A stretch of DNA of 14,599 bases from an alpha proteobacterium 3107 (GTDB lineage: Bacteria; Pseudomonadota; Alphaproteobacteria; Rhodobacterales; Rhodobacteraceae). Both the position numbers and the translations under genes were made by a program. The stretch spans positions 1 through 14,599 of the forward strand of contig JPPB01000197.1 in NCBI GenBank assembly GCA_001483205.1. Direction: 5' to 3'. Each line of letters begins with the position of its first letter. Position 1 is the stretch's first letter. This document shows positions 1-6,786 of this stretch, piece by piece. Under the pieces are notes generated by a model, which ran no database searches, was not told the DNA's origin, and saw only the letters and a list, made by a program, of their open reading frames with translations.

Positions 1-15
1 GGCACGCGGGTGCGG

Positions 16-57
16 CTTATCCGCGGATAAGGGCAGCACTGCTGACATATTGGCGCG
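16..57. repeat. Palindromic repeat, copy 1 of 3
   Basis: The core 16-31 is a perfect 16-bp palindrome, CTTATCCGCGGATAAG. It is followed by GGCA, a variable stretch with CTGAC, and ATTGGCGCG. Over 42 bp it matches copy 2 (113-154) with 5 differences. It starts only 16 bases from the window edge, so more copies may lie upstream. Function unknown: it could be an operator, iteron or dispersed intergenic repeat. Confidence 0.8.
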
Positions 58-73
58 GGCCGGGCGGATTGTT

Positions 74-91
74 TGCCGGGACAGAGGTGTG
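74..91. repeat. Left arm of 18-bp inverted repeat
   Basis: TGCCGGGACAGAGGTGTG is the reverse complement of 231-248 with one mismatch (17 of 18). Weaker similarity continues inward from both arms (a CCCG..CGAAGGG-like stretch). The arms enclose about 140 bp with palindrome copy 2 and a hairpin, and the whole is 175 bp. The arrangement resembles a small miniature inverted-repeat element, but no target-site duplication was recognised. Confidence 0.7.
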
Positions 92-112
92 GACAGCCCG
101 GCGAAGGGGCCG

Positions 113-154
113 CTTATCCGCGGATAAGGGCAACATCTCTGACCTATTGGCGCG
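113..154. repeat. Palindromic repeat, copy 2 of 3
   Basis: The perfect palindrome CTTATCCGCGGATAAG occupies 113-128 and is followed by GGCAACATCTCTGAC and ATTGGCGCG. Copy 2 shares the downstream ATTGGCGCG with copy 1. It matches copy 3 in 30 of 31 bases. It lies 97 bp after copy 1, start to start. Confidence 0.8.
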
Positions 155-174
155 TCGGTGGCCAACCCGTCCCG

Positions 175-192
175 CCCGGTCGTAAGACCGGG
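175..192. repeat. GC-rich hairpin with a second version at 14523-14540
   Basis: CCCGGTC, loop GTAA, GACCGGG form a perfect 7-bp stem. The flanks GTCCCG (before) and CAGCACC (after) match those of the hairpin at 14523-14540, which has the same 18-base length but CCCGGCG/CGCCGGG as its stem. Two base pairs differ in a compensated way, so structure seems to be conserved. No T-run follows, so it is not a standard terminator. GGGCAGC (190-196) can also pair with GCTGCCC (213-219), an alternative fold. Confidence 0.55.
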
Positions 193-230
193 CAGCACCC
201 GCCGGGCCGGGCGCTGCCCTTCGGACGGGT

Positions 231-248
231 CACGCCTCTGTCCCGGCA
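231..248. repeat. Right arm of 18-bp inverted repeat
   Basis: CACGCCTCTGTCCCGGCA is the reverse complement of 74-91 except for one base. Palindrome copy 3 begins 12 bases beyond it, so the palindromes are not simply inside the inverted repeat. Confidence 0.7.
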
Positions 249-260
249 CGGGGGGCGCGA

Positions 261-291
261 CTTATCCGCGGATAAGGGCAACACCTCTGAC
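261..291. repeat. Palindromic repeat, copy 3 of 3
   Basis: The perfect palindrome CTTATCCGCGGATAAG at 261-276 is followed by GGCAACACCTCTGAC. It is 148 bp after copy 2, start to start, so the spacing is uneven. It runs into two copies of CTGACACACC (287-296 and 298-307), an 11-bp tandem. Copy 3 lacks the ATTGGCGCG tail of copies 1 and 2. Confidence 0.8.
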
Positions 292-390
292 ACACCCCTG
301 ACACACCAGTATGCAGGGGGTTTTTCATCCCATCAGGCGGTCTTTATCCGCCGGGCCGGGCAAATCCGCTTCACCACAACGCCCTTAAGG

Positions 391-419
391 TTGCCGTGGC
401 CGGGCTTTGCCCCTATCAA
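391..419 (+). promoter_or_regulatory. Candidate sigma-70 promoter for phaA
   Basis: TTGCCG (391-396) and TATCAA (414-419) are separated by 17 bp, each matching 4 of 6 consensus bases, about 90 bp before the phaA start. This is the best -35/-10 pair seen in the phaA upstream region, but such matches occur by chance in this length of DNA. Confidence 0.3.
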
Positions 420-508
420 TCCGCCATCCTGCAAGGGGCGTGGCCCGAATCGCGACCAACCCGGTTCTGTCGGCCCCCGCCCGCCAGCCACAGAAGAGGA
501 CCGCCTCA

Positions 509-1687
509 ATGACCAATGTCGTTATCGCCTCTGCCGCCCGCACCGCCGTCGGCAGCTTCGGCGGATCGTTTGCCACCACCCCCGCCCATGATCTGGGCGC
601 GGCGGCCCTGAGCGCGGTGACAGAACGCGCCGGTATCGCAAAGGACGAAGTGTCAGAGACCATCATGGGCCAGGTTCTGACCGCCGGACAGGGGCAGAAC
701 CCGGCACGTCAGGCCCATATCAACGCCGGTCTGTCGCAGGACTCGGCGGCATGGGGCATCAATCAGGTCTGCGGCTCGGGCCTGCGGGCGGTGGCACTGG
801 GGGCACAGCACATCCTGCTGGGTGACGCCGACATCGTGGCCGCCGGTGGCCAGGAAAACATGACCCTCTCGCCCCATGTCGCCCACCTGCGCGCCGGTCA
901 CAAGATGGGCGACCTCAAATATATCGATTCGATGATCCGGGACGGCCTGTGGGATGCCTTCAACGGCTATCACATGGGGCAGACCGCGGAAAATGTCGCC
1001 GGGGCGTGGCAGATCAGCCGGGAAGCACAGGACACATTCGCCGTCGCCAGCCAGAACAAGGCCGAAGCCGCGCAAAAGGCGGGCAAATTCGCCGATGAGG
1101 TGATCCCGTTCACCGTCAGAACCCGCAAGGGCGATGTGGTGGTTGATACGGACGAATACATCCGCCACGGCGCAACCCTTGACGCCATGCAGAAACTGCG
1201 CCCCGCCTTCGTGCGCGAGGGCGGCACCGTCACCGCCGCCAATGCCTCGGGCATAAATGACGGCGCGGCGGCGGTCCTGCTGATGTCGGCGGAAAATGCC
1301 GAACGGCGGGGCATCCGGCCCATGGCGCGCATCGCCGCCTATGCCACCGCCGGGCTGGACCCGTCGATCATGGGCATGGGGCCGGTCCATGCCTCTCGCA
1401 AGGCGCTCGACAAGGCCGGGTGGCGGGTGGATGAGCTTGATCTGGTCGAGGCCAACGAGGCCTTCGCCGCCCAGGCCTGCGCCGTCAACAACGATATGGG
1501 CTGGGATCCGGGGATCGTGAACGTGAATGGCGGCGCGATTGCCATCGGCCATCCGATCGGTGCCTCTGGCTGCCGGATTCTGAACACCCTGCTGTTCGAG
1601 ATGAGCAGGCGTGACGCCAAAAAGGGCCTTGCCACATTGTGTATCGGCGGCGGGATGGGTGTTGCGCTCTGCGTCGAACGCGACTAA
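509..1687 (+). CDS. phaA: Acetyl-CoA C-acetyltransferase (beta-ketothiolase)
   Basis: The 392-residue thiolase condenses two acetyl-CoA into acetoacetyl-CoA, the first step of polyhydroxybutyrate synthesis, in the cytoplasm. It has the family's full length. The nucleophilic Cys88 lies in [11 protein letters not shown], His348 in IGHPIGASG and the second catalytic Cys378 in CIGGGMGV, close to the Cys89/His348/Cys378 layout of the classical Zoogloea enzyme. The ATG at 509 is preferred because AGAGGA sits about 9 bases upstream and the protein then begins [15 protein letters not shown] as in relatives; the frame stays open to 407, but those residues look unlike thiolase. The gene is followed 76 bases later by phaB on the same strand, the usual pairing. 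A role in degradative thiolysis cannot be excluded, but the phaB neighbour favours biosynthesis. Confidence 0.97.
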   Translation: MTNVVIASAARTAVGSFGGSFATTPAHDLGAAALSAVTERAGIAKDEVSETIMGQVLTAGQGQNPARQAHINAGLSQDSAAWGINQVCGSGLRAVALGAQHILLGDADIVAAGGQENMTLSPHVAHLRAGHKMGDLKYIDSMIRDGLWDAFNGYHMGQTAENVAGAWQISREAQDTFAVASQNKAEAAQKAGKFADEVIPFTVRTRKGDVVVDTDEYIRHGATLDAMQKLRPAFVREGGTVTAANASGINDGAAAVLLMSAENAERRGIRPMARIAAYATAGLDPSIMGMGPVHASRKALDKAGWRVDELDLVEANEAFAAQACAVNNDMGWDPGIVNVNGGAIAIGHPIGASGCRILNTLLFEMSRRDAKKGLATLCIGGGMGVALCVERD

Positions 1688-1763
1688 AAGCGTCCCGGCG
1701 CGCAATATAGTTTCGCGCACGGAACACGGATTGTAACGGAATTGCGAAGAGGATCGGACGGAG

Positions 1764-2486
1764 ATGGCCAGAGTCGCCCTTGTCACCGGAGGCACGCGCG
1801 GGATCGGCGCGGCGGTTTCCACAACCCTGAAGGACGCAGGCTATGCCGTGGCCGCCAGCTATGCGGGCAATGACGCGGCGGCGGCCCGGTTCAGCGAAGA
1901 AACCGGCATCAAAGCCTATAAATGGGATGTGGCCGATTACGACGCAAGCAAGGCAGGCATTGCCGGGGTGGAGGCCGACCTCGGCCCGGTCGATGTGGTG
2001 GTTGCCAATGCCGGGATCACCCGCGACGCGCCCTTTCACAGGATGACGCCGGAACAGTGGCGGCAGGTGGTCGATACCAACCTGACCGGGGTGTTCAACA
2101 CCATTCATCCGGTCTGGCCCGGAATGCGCGAACGGAAATTCGGGCGCGTGATCGTCATCAGCTCGATCAACGGGCAGAAGGGGCAGTTCGGGCAGGTCAA
2201 CTATGCCGCAACCAAGGCGGGCGATCTGGGCATCGTCAAATCACTGGCGCAGGAGGGCGCGCGCGCCGGGATCACCGCCAATGCCATCTGCCCCGGTTAT
2301 ATCGCCACCGAGATGGTGATGGCGGTGCCGGACAAGGTGCGCGAGGCAATCATCGGCCAGATTCCCGCCGGGCGGTTGGGAGAGCCGGAAGAAATTGCCC
2401 GCTGCGTGGCCTTTCTGGCCTCAGAGGATGCGCAATTCATCAATGGCTCCACCCTCTCGGCCAACGGCGCACAGTTTTTCGTCTGA
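1764..2486 (+). CDS. phaB: Acetoacetyl-CoA reductase (SDR family)
   Basis: The 240-residue short-chain dehydrogenase reduces acetoacetyl-CoA to (R)-3-hydroxybutyryl-CoA with NADPH, giving the PHB monomer. It carries the Rossmann glycine motif TGGTRGIG (8-15), NAG (82-84), a structural Asn106 in DTNLTGVF, and the catalytic Ser134, Tyr147, Lys151 with correct spacing. The SINGQKGQFGQVNYAATKAG stretch and the C-terminal ANGAQFFV region are PhaB-like rather than FabG-like. The start ATG at 1764 follows a purine-rich GGACGGAG directly and AGAGGA further up. The gene lies downstream of phaA in a likely two-gene operon. No phaC or phasin gene is in the window, so the polymerase must be elsewhere. 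Confidence 0.96.
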   Translation: MARVALVTGGTRGIGAAVSTTLKDAGYAVAASYAGNDAAAARFSEETGIKAYKWDVADYDASKAGIAGVEADLGPVDVVVANAGITRDAPFHRMTPEQWRQVVDTNLTGVFNTIHPVWPGMRERKFGRVIVISSINGQKGQFGQVNYAATKAGDLGIVKSLAQEGARAGITANAICPGYIATEMVMAVPDKVREAIIGQIPAGRLGEPEEIARCVAFLASEDAQFINGSTLSANGAQFFV

Positions 2487-2523
2487 GCCTGTGCAAGGGG
2501 GGGCGGCAATAAGGGGTTTCAAA

Positions 2524-2540
2524 CCGGCGGTGCCCGCCGG
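2524..2540 (+). promoter_or_regulatory. Hairpin at the ribosome-binding region of the DMT gene
   Basis: CCGGCGG, loop TGC, CCGCCGG form a perfect 7-bp stem that ends immediately before a GTG-rich stretch and overlaps the start of the G-run that may act as ribosome-binding site. It could limit translation or weakly terminate phaB transcripts. It has no T-run. Function is inferred only. Confidence 0.35.
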
Positions 2541-2552
2541 GGGGTGCCAGCC

Positions 2553-3467
2553 GTGACCCGCACACAGGCCACAACTGTCGGCTTTTGCGCCGTGCTCTTG
2601 TGGTCTTTGCTGGCGCTGTTGACCATCAGCACCGGGCCGGTCCCGCCCTTTCAGCTCAACGCCATGTGTTTTGCCATTGCCACCGGTGTCGGGCTGGTCT
2701 GGGCGGCGCACACGGGCGGGGTGATGCAGGTGGTGCGCCTGTCATGGAAAACCTGCGCCTTCGGCACCCTGGGGCTGTTCGGCTTTCACTTCTTCTATTT
2801 CTCGGCACTGCGCCTTGCGCCAACGGCAGAGACCGGGCTGATCGCCTATCTCTGGCCGCTGCTGATCGTCCTGTTTTCGGGGCTTCTGCCCGGTGAGCGC
2901 CTGCGGGCGGGGCATGTGATCGGCGGGCTGGCCGGTTTTGCCGGGGCGGGGCTGATCATCCTGCGCGGCAGCGGCGGGGCGGACCCCGGCGCGCTGTCCG
3001 GCTATGGCTTTGCCGTGCTGTCCGCGCTTACATGGTCCGGCTATTCCGTGCTGTCCCGGCGGTTGCAGCAGACGCCGACCAGCAGTGTTGTTGCCTTTTG
3101 TGCTCTGTCGGCGATCCTGTCAGCGCTGGCGCATATGGCGTTTGAGGAAACCGCATGGCCGGGCAGTATCGGCGAATGGCTGTGTGTGCTGGCGCTTGGC
3201 CTTGGCCCGGCGGGGCTGGCCTTTTATGTCTGGGACATCGGCATGAAGCACGGCAATATTCAGCTTTTGGGCGTCCTGTCCTATAGTGCCCCGCTGTTGT
3301 CCACGTCTTTTCTGGTGCTTTTCGGCATTGCAGAGGCGACATTGGCGCTGGTTGTTGCTGCTTTCCTGATTGCAGGGGGCGCGGCGCTGGCCGCCAGAGC
3401 CGACACCGGGCAGGTTCGGGTCGCGGAACCGGTGGCCGCTGAGGTCCGAAAGCGCCCCCGGCCATAA
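2553..3467 (+). CDS. EamA/DMT-family transporter, YddG-like
   Basis: The 304-residue inner-membrane protein has about ten hydrophobic segments forming two EamA halves (roughly 8-140 and 148-285). The N-terminus MTRTQATTVG, YLWPLLIVLFSG (99-110) and YVWDIGMKHGNI (225-236) resemble E. coli YddG, a drug/metabolite-superfamily exporter of aromatic amino acids; substrate here is inferred. GTG at 2553 is chosen because the protein then aligns with the YddG start and a G-run lies 8 bases upstream; GTG at 2544 is an alternative adding three residues. The C-terminal ~20 residues are charged and cytoplasmic. The gene sits 66 bases after phaB on the same strand and converges with dctM, leaving 8 bases between stops. 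No link to PHB metabolism is evident. Confidence 0.88.
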   Translation: MTRTQATTVGFCAVLLWSLLALLTISTGPVPPFQLNAMCFAIATGVGLVWAAHTGGVMQVVRLSWKTCAFGTLGLFGFHFFYFSALRLAPTAETGLIAYLWPLLIVLFSGLLPGERLRAGHVIGGLAGFAGAGLIILRGSGGADPGALSGYGFAVLSALTWSGYSVLSRRLQQTPTSSVVAFCALSAILSALAHMAFEETAWPGSIGEWLCVLALGLGPAGLAFYVWDIGMKHGNIQLLGVLSYSAPLLSTSFLVLFGIAEATLALVVAAFLIAGGAALAARADTGQVRVAEPVAAEVRKRPRP

Positions 3468-3475
3468 CCTTCGGA

Positions 3476-4876
3476 TCAGACCTTGCCGGGCAACCACAGG
3501 ACAATGGCCGGAAAGGCAATCAACAGGGCGATGGTGATCGCATCGGCGATGAAAAAGGGTATCACCCCCCTGAACACGTCCTGCACGCTCAGATCATCCC
3601 GCACCCCGGCCACCGCAAAGCAGTTGAGGCCAATAGGCGGCGTGATCAGACAGAACTCGGCCATCTTCACCACCAGAATGCCGAACCAGATCGCACACAT
3701 CGGGCCGCTCATCCCGAAGGCACTGTCGGCGGCGGCAACGAACGCGCCGCCATTCAGCGCCATCACCGCCGGATAGACCACCGGCAGGGTCAGCAGCAGC
3801 ATCCCGATGGCATCCATAAACATGCCCAGAACCGCATAGGCCAGCAGGATGCAGACCAGGATCAGCATCGGTTGCAGGCTCAGAGAGGTGATCCAGTCGG
3901 CAAACACCCCCGGCAGACCGGCAAACCCCAGAAACCGCACATAAATCAGCACCCCCCAGATGATGGTGAAAATCATCACGCTCAGCCGTGCCGTTTCCAG
4001 AAGCGCGTTTCGGAACTCGCTCCAGCGCATTCCCCGCCGCACGGCCATCAGGAACACGACAAAGGCCCCGATGGCCCCGCCTTCGGTGGGAGTGCCCCAG
4101 GCATGATTGCCAAAGGGGTTGTAGACAAACAGAATAATGGTGGCGATGACAAACAGGATCGGCAGGGCGGGGGGAAGGGCGGCGAAGCGCTCTCGCCAGG
4201 TAAAGCCGCTGACGGCGGGGCCGGCCCCCCTGATGGCGACGGCAAGGGTGATGATCAGCACCCCGTAGACCAGTGCCGAGAACGCCCCCGGAATGAACCC
4301 GGCCAGCAGCAGTTGGCCGACATTCTGCTCGACGATGATCGCGTAGATGACCAGGATGGCCGAGGGCGGGATGAGCGAGGCCAGCGTTCCGCCCGCGGCG
4401 ACGACCCCGGCGGCAAAGCGCTTGTCATAACCGATGGCCAGCATTTCGGGGATGGCAATGCGGGCAAAGACCGCCGATGTCGCAACCGACGCGCCAGAGA
4501 CGGCGGCAAACCCGGCGGTGGCGAAGATGGTCGAGACCGCCAACCCCCCCGGCACCCAGGCCAGCCAGCGCTTGGCGGCCTCGAACAAGGCGCGGGTCAG
4601 CCCGGCGTAATAGGCGAGATAGCCGATCAGGATGAAGGTCGGAATGAGGCTGAGCGCCTGCGAGGAAATCTTGGAATGCGGCACCTGCCCGGCGGTCTTT
4701 ACCGCCACGGTCAGCGCCCAGGCAAATTCATCCGCGCCGTAATCCTTTCTGGCCCAGAATATCCAGATCAGCCCGGCAAGCCCGGCAAGCCCCGCCGCAA
4801 AAGCAACCCGCATCCCGAGGATGACCAGCACCAGCAACCCGCCGGTGACCACCAGCCCTATGTCGATCGGCTCCAT
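3476..4876 (-). CDS. dctM: TRAP transporter large permease (DctM)
   Basis: The 466-residue multi-spanning inner-membrane protein is the ion-coupled channel of a tripartite TRAP transporter. Family signatures are AVSGASVATSA (125-135) and GTLASLIPPSAILVIYA with the following segment to LLAGFIPG (163-197). The ATG at 4876 is chosen because AGGGAA lies 8 bases upstream and the protein begins directly with a hydrophobic segment; the frame stays open to 4945, but those extra 23 residues come from the repeat element upstream. Order dctP-dctQ-dctM is normal, but the 107-base dctQ-dctM gap is long, since these genes usually abut or overlap. The substrate is probably an organic acid, by family only. 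The gene converges with the DMT gene. Confidence 0.95.
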   Translation of the reverse strand: MEPIDIGLVVTGGLLVLVILGMRVAFAAGLAGLAGLIWIFWARKDYGADEFAWALTVAVKTAGQVPHSKISSQALSLIPTFILIGYLAYYAGLTRALFEAAKRWLAWVPGGLAVSTIFATAGFAAVSGASVATSAVFARIAIPEMLAIGYDKRFAAGVVAAGGTLASLIPPSAILVIYAIIVEQNVGQLLLAGFIPGAFSALVYGVLIITLAVAIRGAGPAVSGFTWRERFAALPPALPILFVIATIILFVYNPFGNHAWGTPTEGGAIGAFVVFLMAVRRGMRWSEFRNALLETARLSVMIFTIIWGVLIYVRFLGFAGLPGVFADWITSLSLQPMLILVCILLAYAVLGMFMDAIGMLLLTLPVVYPAVMALNGGAFVAAADSAFGMSGPMCAIWFGILVVKMAEFCLITPPIGLNCFAVAGVRDDLSVQDVFRGVIPFFIADAITIALLIAFPAIVLWLPGKV

Positions 4877-4912
4877 ATGCGGGGTTCCCTGTGTGCCCTT
4901 TGTGTCTTGTCT

Positions 4913-4959
4913 AAGACCTCTGTATAAGGCTGTATAGCCCCCCAAATGTCCCGCCCGGC
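4913..4959. repeat. 47-bp dispersed repeat, copy 1
   Basis: This copy matches 14482-14528 at 46 of 47 bases, same orientation; the sole difference is C at 4938 versus T at 14507. It contains the heptamer CTGTATA twice (4920-4926 and 4930-4936), 10 bp apart, and ends in GTCCCGCCCGGC. It lies inside the dctQ-dctM gap. Both copies are non-coding, which fits a dispersed intergenic element. Confidence 0.9.
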
Positions 4960-4980
4960 TTGGCTGTTATGCAGAGGTCT
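4914..4980 (-). repeat. Inverted repeat / stem-loop between dctQ and dctM
   Basis: The arms 4914-4927 (AGACCTCTGTATAA) and 4967-4980 (TTATGCAGAGGTCT) pair at 13 of 14 positions with about 39 bases between. In the dctQ-dctM transcript this would form a stem-loop starting just after the dctQ stop, which could set the relative expression of the two permease genes or stabilise the upstream mRNA. Beyond the arms, the dctQ side carries an extra AGAC. Copy 2 of the 47-bp repeat lacks the right arm. Confidence 0.65.
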
Positions 4981-4983
4981 GTC

Positions 4984-5616
4984 TTATGTGTCATGGCCGG
5001 AGACATGCCGGGTTTCCGCCGCCACCTGCGTCGCCGCATCCGCCACCAGCGGCACGGCAGCCGGGGCCGGGTCATTGTGCCGGAAGGCGCGCCCGTATGC
5101 CCAGAGTTGCAGCACAAGCCGCAGGCAGATGGTGCCGAACGCGACCGGGACCAGCAGCTTTGCCGGCCAGATCGGCAGGGCGATGTCCATCGTGCTGTCG
5201 CGGCTCCAGAGCGGGGCCGCGGGGTCAAAACTGCGCAGGAAATGCGCCCAACTGCCCCAGACCAGCAGCACCATCAGCACAAGGATTGCCAGCGTCGTGA
5301 CCATTTCGGCCAGATAGAGCGCCCGCCCGCGCAACGCCCCCACCAGCATGTCCATGCGGATATGGCCGCCGTCGCGCTGCGCATAGGCAATGCCCATAAA
5401 GGCAATCAGCGGCATCGCCTGTTCGATCCAGTCCACATAGCCCGGCAGCGGCTGGTTGAACAGGTTTCGCCCGCCGACCGAAACCACGGCCAGCAGCATG
5501 AGGGCGAAAACCGCAAACCCGCTGATCAGCGCCAGCGCGGATTCCAGCCGGTAAAGCCGCCGGTCAATCCTGCCGGGAAGGCTGTCGTCGGACAGGACGC
5601 GCGATGTTCCGGCCAT
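4984..5616 (-). CDS. dctQ: TRAP transporter small permease (DctQ)
   Basis: The 210-residue protein has four predicted membrane segments (about 27-49, 62-80, 100-122, 150-172), the standard DctQ topology. GRNLFNQPLPGYVDWIEQ (49-66) and AYAQRDGGHIRMDML (77-91) are typical of the family. It forms the membrane complex with DctM and receives solute from DctP. The ATG at 5616 has AGGGAGA 8 bases upstream. The C-terminal 35 residues are Ala/Val-rich and probably cytoplasmic. It lies 51 bases after dctP, a gap that contains a run of ten G, and 107 bases before dctM. Confidence 0.93.
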   Translation of the reverse strand: MAGTSRVLSDDSLPGRIDRRLYRLESALALISGFAVFALMLLAVVSVGGRNLFNQPLPGYVDWIEQAMPLIAFMGIAYAQRDGGHIRMDMLVGALRGRALYLAEMVTTLAILVLMVLLVWGSWAHFLRSFDPAAPLWSRDSTMDIALPIWPAKLLVPVAFGTICLRLVLQLWAYGRAFRHNDPAPAAVPLVADAATQVAAETRHVSGHDT

Positions 5617-5641
5617 GGTGAGATTCTCCCTGTCGGGCTGC

Positions 5642-5651
5642 GGGGGGGGGG
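5642..5651. repeat. Homopolymer of ten G between dctP and dctQ
   Basis: Ten consecutive G on the plus strand (ten C in the mRNA sense) lie in the 51-base dctP-dctQ gap, about 11 bases upstream of the dctQ Shine-Dalgarno. Length changes here would not alter a reading frame but could affect spacing or structure. Such tracts are also prone to sequencing error. Confidence 0.9.
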
Positions 5652-5667
5652 CCGGTGCGGGAACGGC

Positions 5668-6681
5668 CTAGCCGCCGTCGGCGATCAGACCGGTCACCAG
5701 ATCATAAAGCTCCTGCGCGGGCAGGCCGCGGGCGGCGCTTTCCTCGACCCAGGCGGCGGCGACCGGGGCGGCAGTGGCCTCGCGGAACGCGGCAATCTCA
5801 TCGTCCGCGAAGGTCACCCTTTTGATCCCGCGCTCATCCAGCGCCGGTCCCCAGGCGTTCATCGTGTTGTTGGTGTAGAACGCGACATAGTGGTCAAGGG
5901 CCTCTTCGATGGACCCCAAAAGCGCCTCGCGATGGGCGGGCGGCAGGGCGTCGATGGCATCGGTGTTCGCCACCACCGGGCAGTTCAGCGTGCCGGGGTT
6001 GAGGTTTGTCGTCCACCAGGTGCCGTTTTCGATGGTGCCGAAGGACATATGGGCGTGGGGGGCAAAGCTCGCGGCCCGGATCACGCCACTGTCCATGGCC
6101 TGACGCACCTCGGTTGCCGACATCGAGGCCGGGACCGCATCAAGGATTTCCATTGCCGCGCCCATGCCGCCGGTCGCCCGCACCGGAAGCCCCTTGAGGT
6201 CGGCGAGTGAGACCGGGGCCTCCCCCACACCGATCAGATTGTATTGCGGCATCGGTGAGGGCATCAGCAGCGTCGCGTTCCAGCGGGCAAGGTCGGCAAC
6301 AACCGCGGGGTGGCGATAGAGCGCCATGGAAACCTGCCGTTCCTGCTCAAGCGTGGTCACACCCAGGAACGGCAGTTCCAGAACAGTGATCGAGGGGTTC
6401 TTGTCGCGATGATAGCCCGCGCAGAATTGTGCCATCTCGAACGCGCCGATGGAAATGCCGTCGAGGTTTTCGCGGTTCTTGGACAGACCGCCATAGCTGA
6501 GGTTGAGGGTAAACGCGCCGTTGGTTTTTTCGCTGACCAGTTCGGCCAGTTTTTCGACATGCTCGGTGAAGGCCCGCCGCTTGCCCCAGAGCGAAACGTT
6601 CCATTCGGCGGCCATGGTTTCGGATGCGAAGGTGAGGGTAAGGGCGGCGATGAGGGCGGCCCGGCCCGGCAATATGTGCAT
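5668..6681 (-). CDS. dctP: TRAP transporter substrate-binding protein (DctP family)
   Basis: The 337-residue periplasmic binding protein captures the solute for the DctQM permease. An N-terminal signal peptide is visible: basic MHILPGR, a hydrophobic core, and probable cleavage after METMAA-like residues near 25 (mature protein from EWNVSLWG). Family features include LPVRATGG (165-172), whose Arg168 fits the conserved carboxylate-binding arginine, and the Asn/Pro-rich stretch near 226-235 seen in DctP proteins. The start ATG at 6681 is preceded by a strong GGGAGGA (6694-6688) with a 6-base spacer. It is first in the operon dctP-dctQ-dctM and lies 105 bases downstream of the phosphatase gene on the same strand. 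The substrate cannot be read from sequence; two Trp at 222-223 in the binding half might favour a larger or aromatic ligand, which is speculation. Confidence 0.93.
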   Translation of the reverse strand: MHILPGRAALIAALTLTFASETMAAEWNVSLWGKRRAFTEHVEKLAELVSEKTNGAFTLNLSYGGLSKNRENLDGISIGAFEMAQFCAGYHRDKNPSITVLELPFLGVTTLEQERQVSMALYRHPAVVADLARWNATLLMPSPMPQYNLIGVGEAPVSLADLKGLPVRATGGMGAAMEILDAVPASMSATEVRQAMDSGVIRAASFAPHAHMSFGTIENGTWWTTNLNPGTLNCPVVANTDAIDALPPAHREALLGSIEEALDHYVAFYTNNTMNAWGPALDERGIKRVTFADDEIAAFREATAAPVAAAWVEESAARGLPAQELYDLVTGLIADGG

Positions 6682-6786
6682 GATGTGTCCTCCCAGGATG
6701 GATGCGAATCGGATGGGTGACAGTATCGCCGGTTCGGGGGGCGCTGCCTATGAGGAAATTCACGGTGTGGCGATCAGATTTTGAGT

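Noticed and set aside
16..291. CRISPR array
   Set aside because: Only three copies, unequal spacing (97 and 148 bp), a fully palindromic core and related flanks; no cas gene.
16..291. Replication origin with DnaA boxes or plasmid iterons
   Set aside because: TTATCCGCG differs from TTATCCACA at two positions, no AT-rich unwinding region and no replication or partition gene is present. Kept only as an open possibility.
73..591. 172-residue plus-strand frame covering the repeat region
   Set aside because: It runs through palindromes and into phaA in another frame, is Arg/Pro rich, and has no ribosome site or known domain.
653..2108. Minus-strand frames opposite phaA and phaB
   Set aside because: They mirror strongly conserved thiolase and SDR genes and show no family features.
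3440..3475. Intrinsic terminator between the convergent DMT and dctM genes
   Set aside because: Only a 5-bp CCGAA/TTCGG pairing and no T-run could be seen.
3872..6210. Long plus-strand frames of 351 and 416 residues opposite dctM, dctQ and dctP
   Set aside because: No recognisable domain, low-complexity composition, and the minus strand encodes complete TRAP proteins with good ribosome sites.
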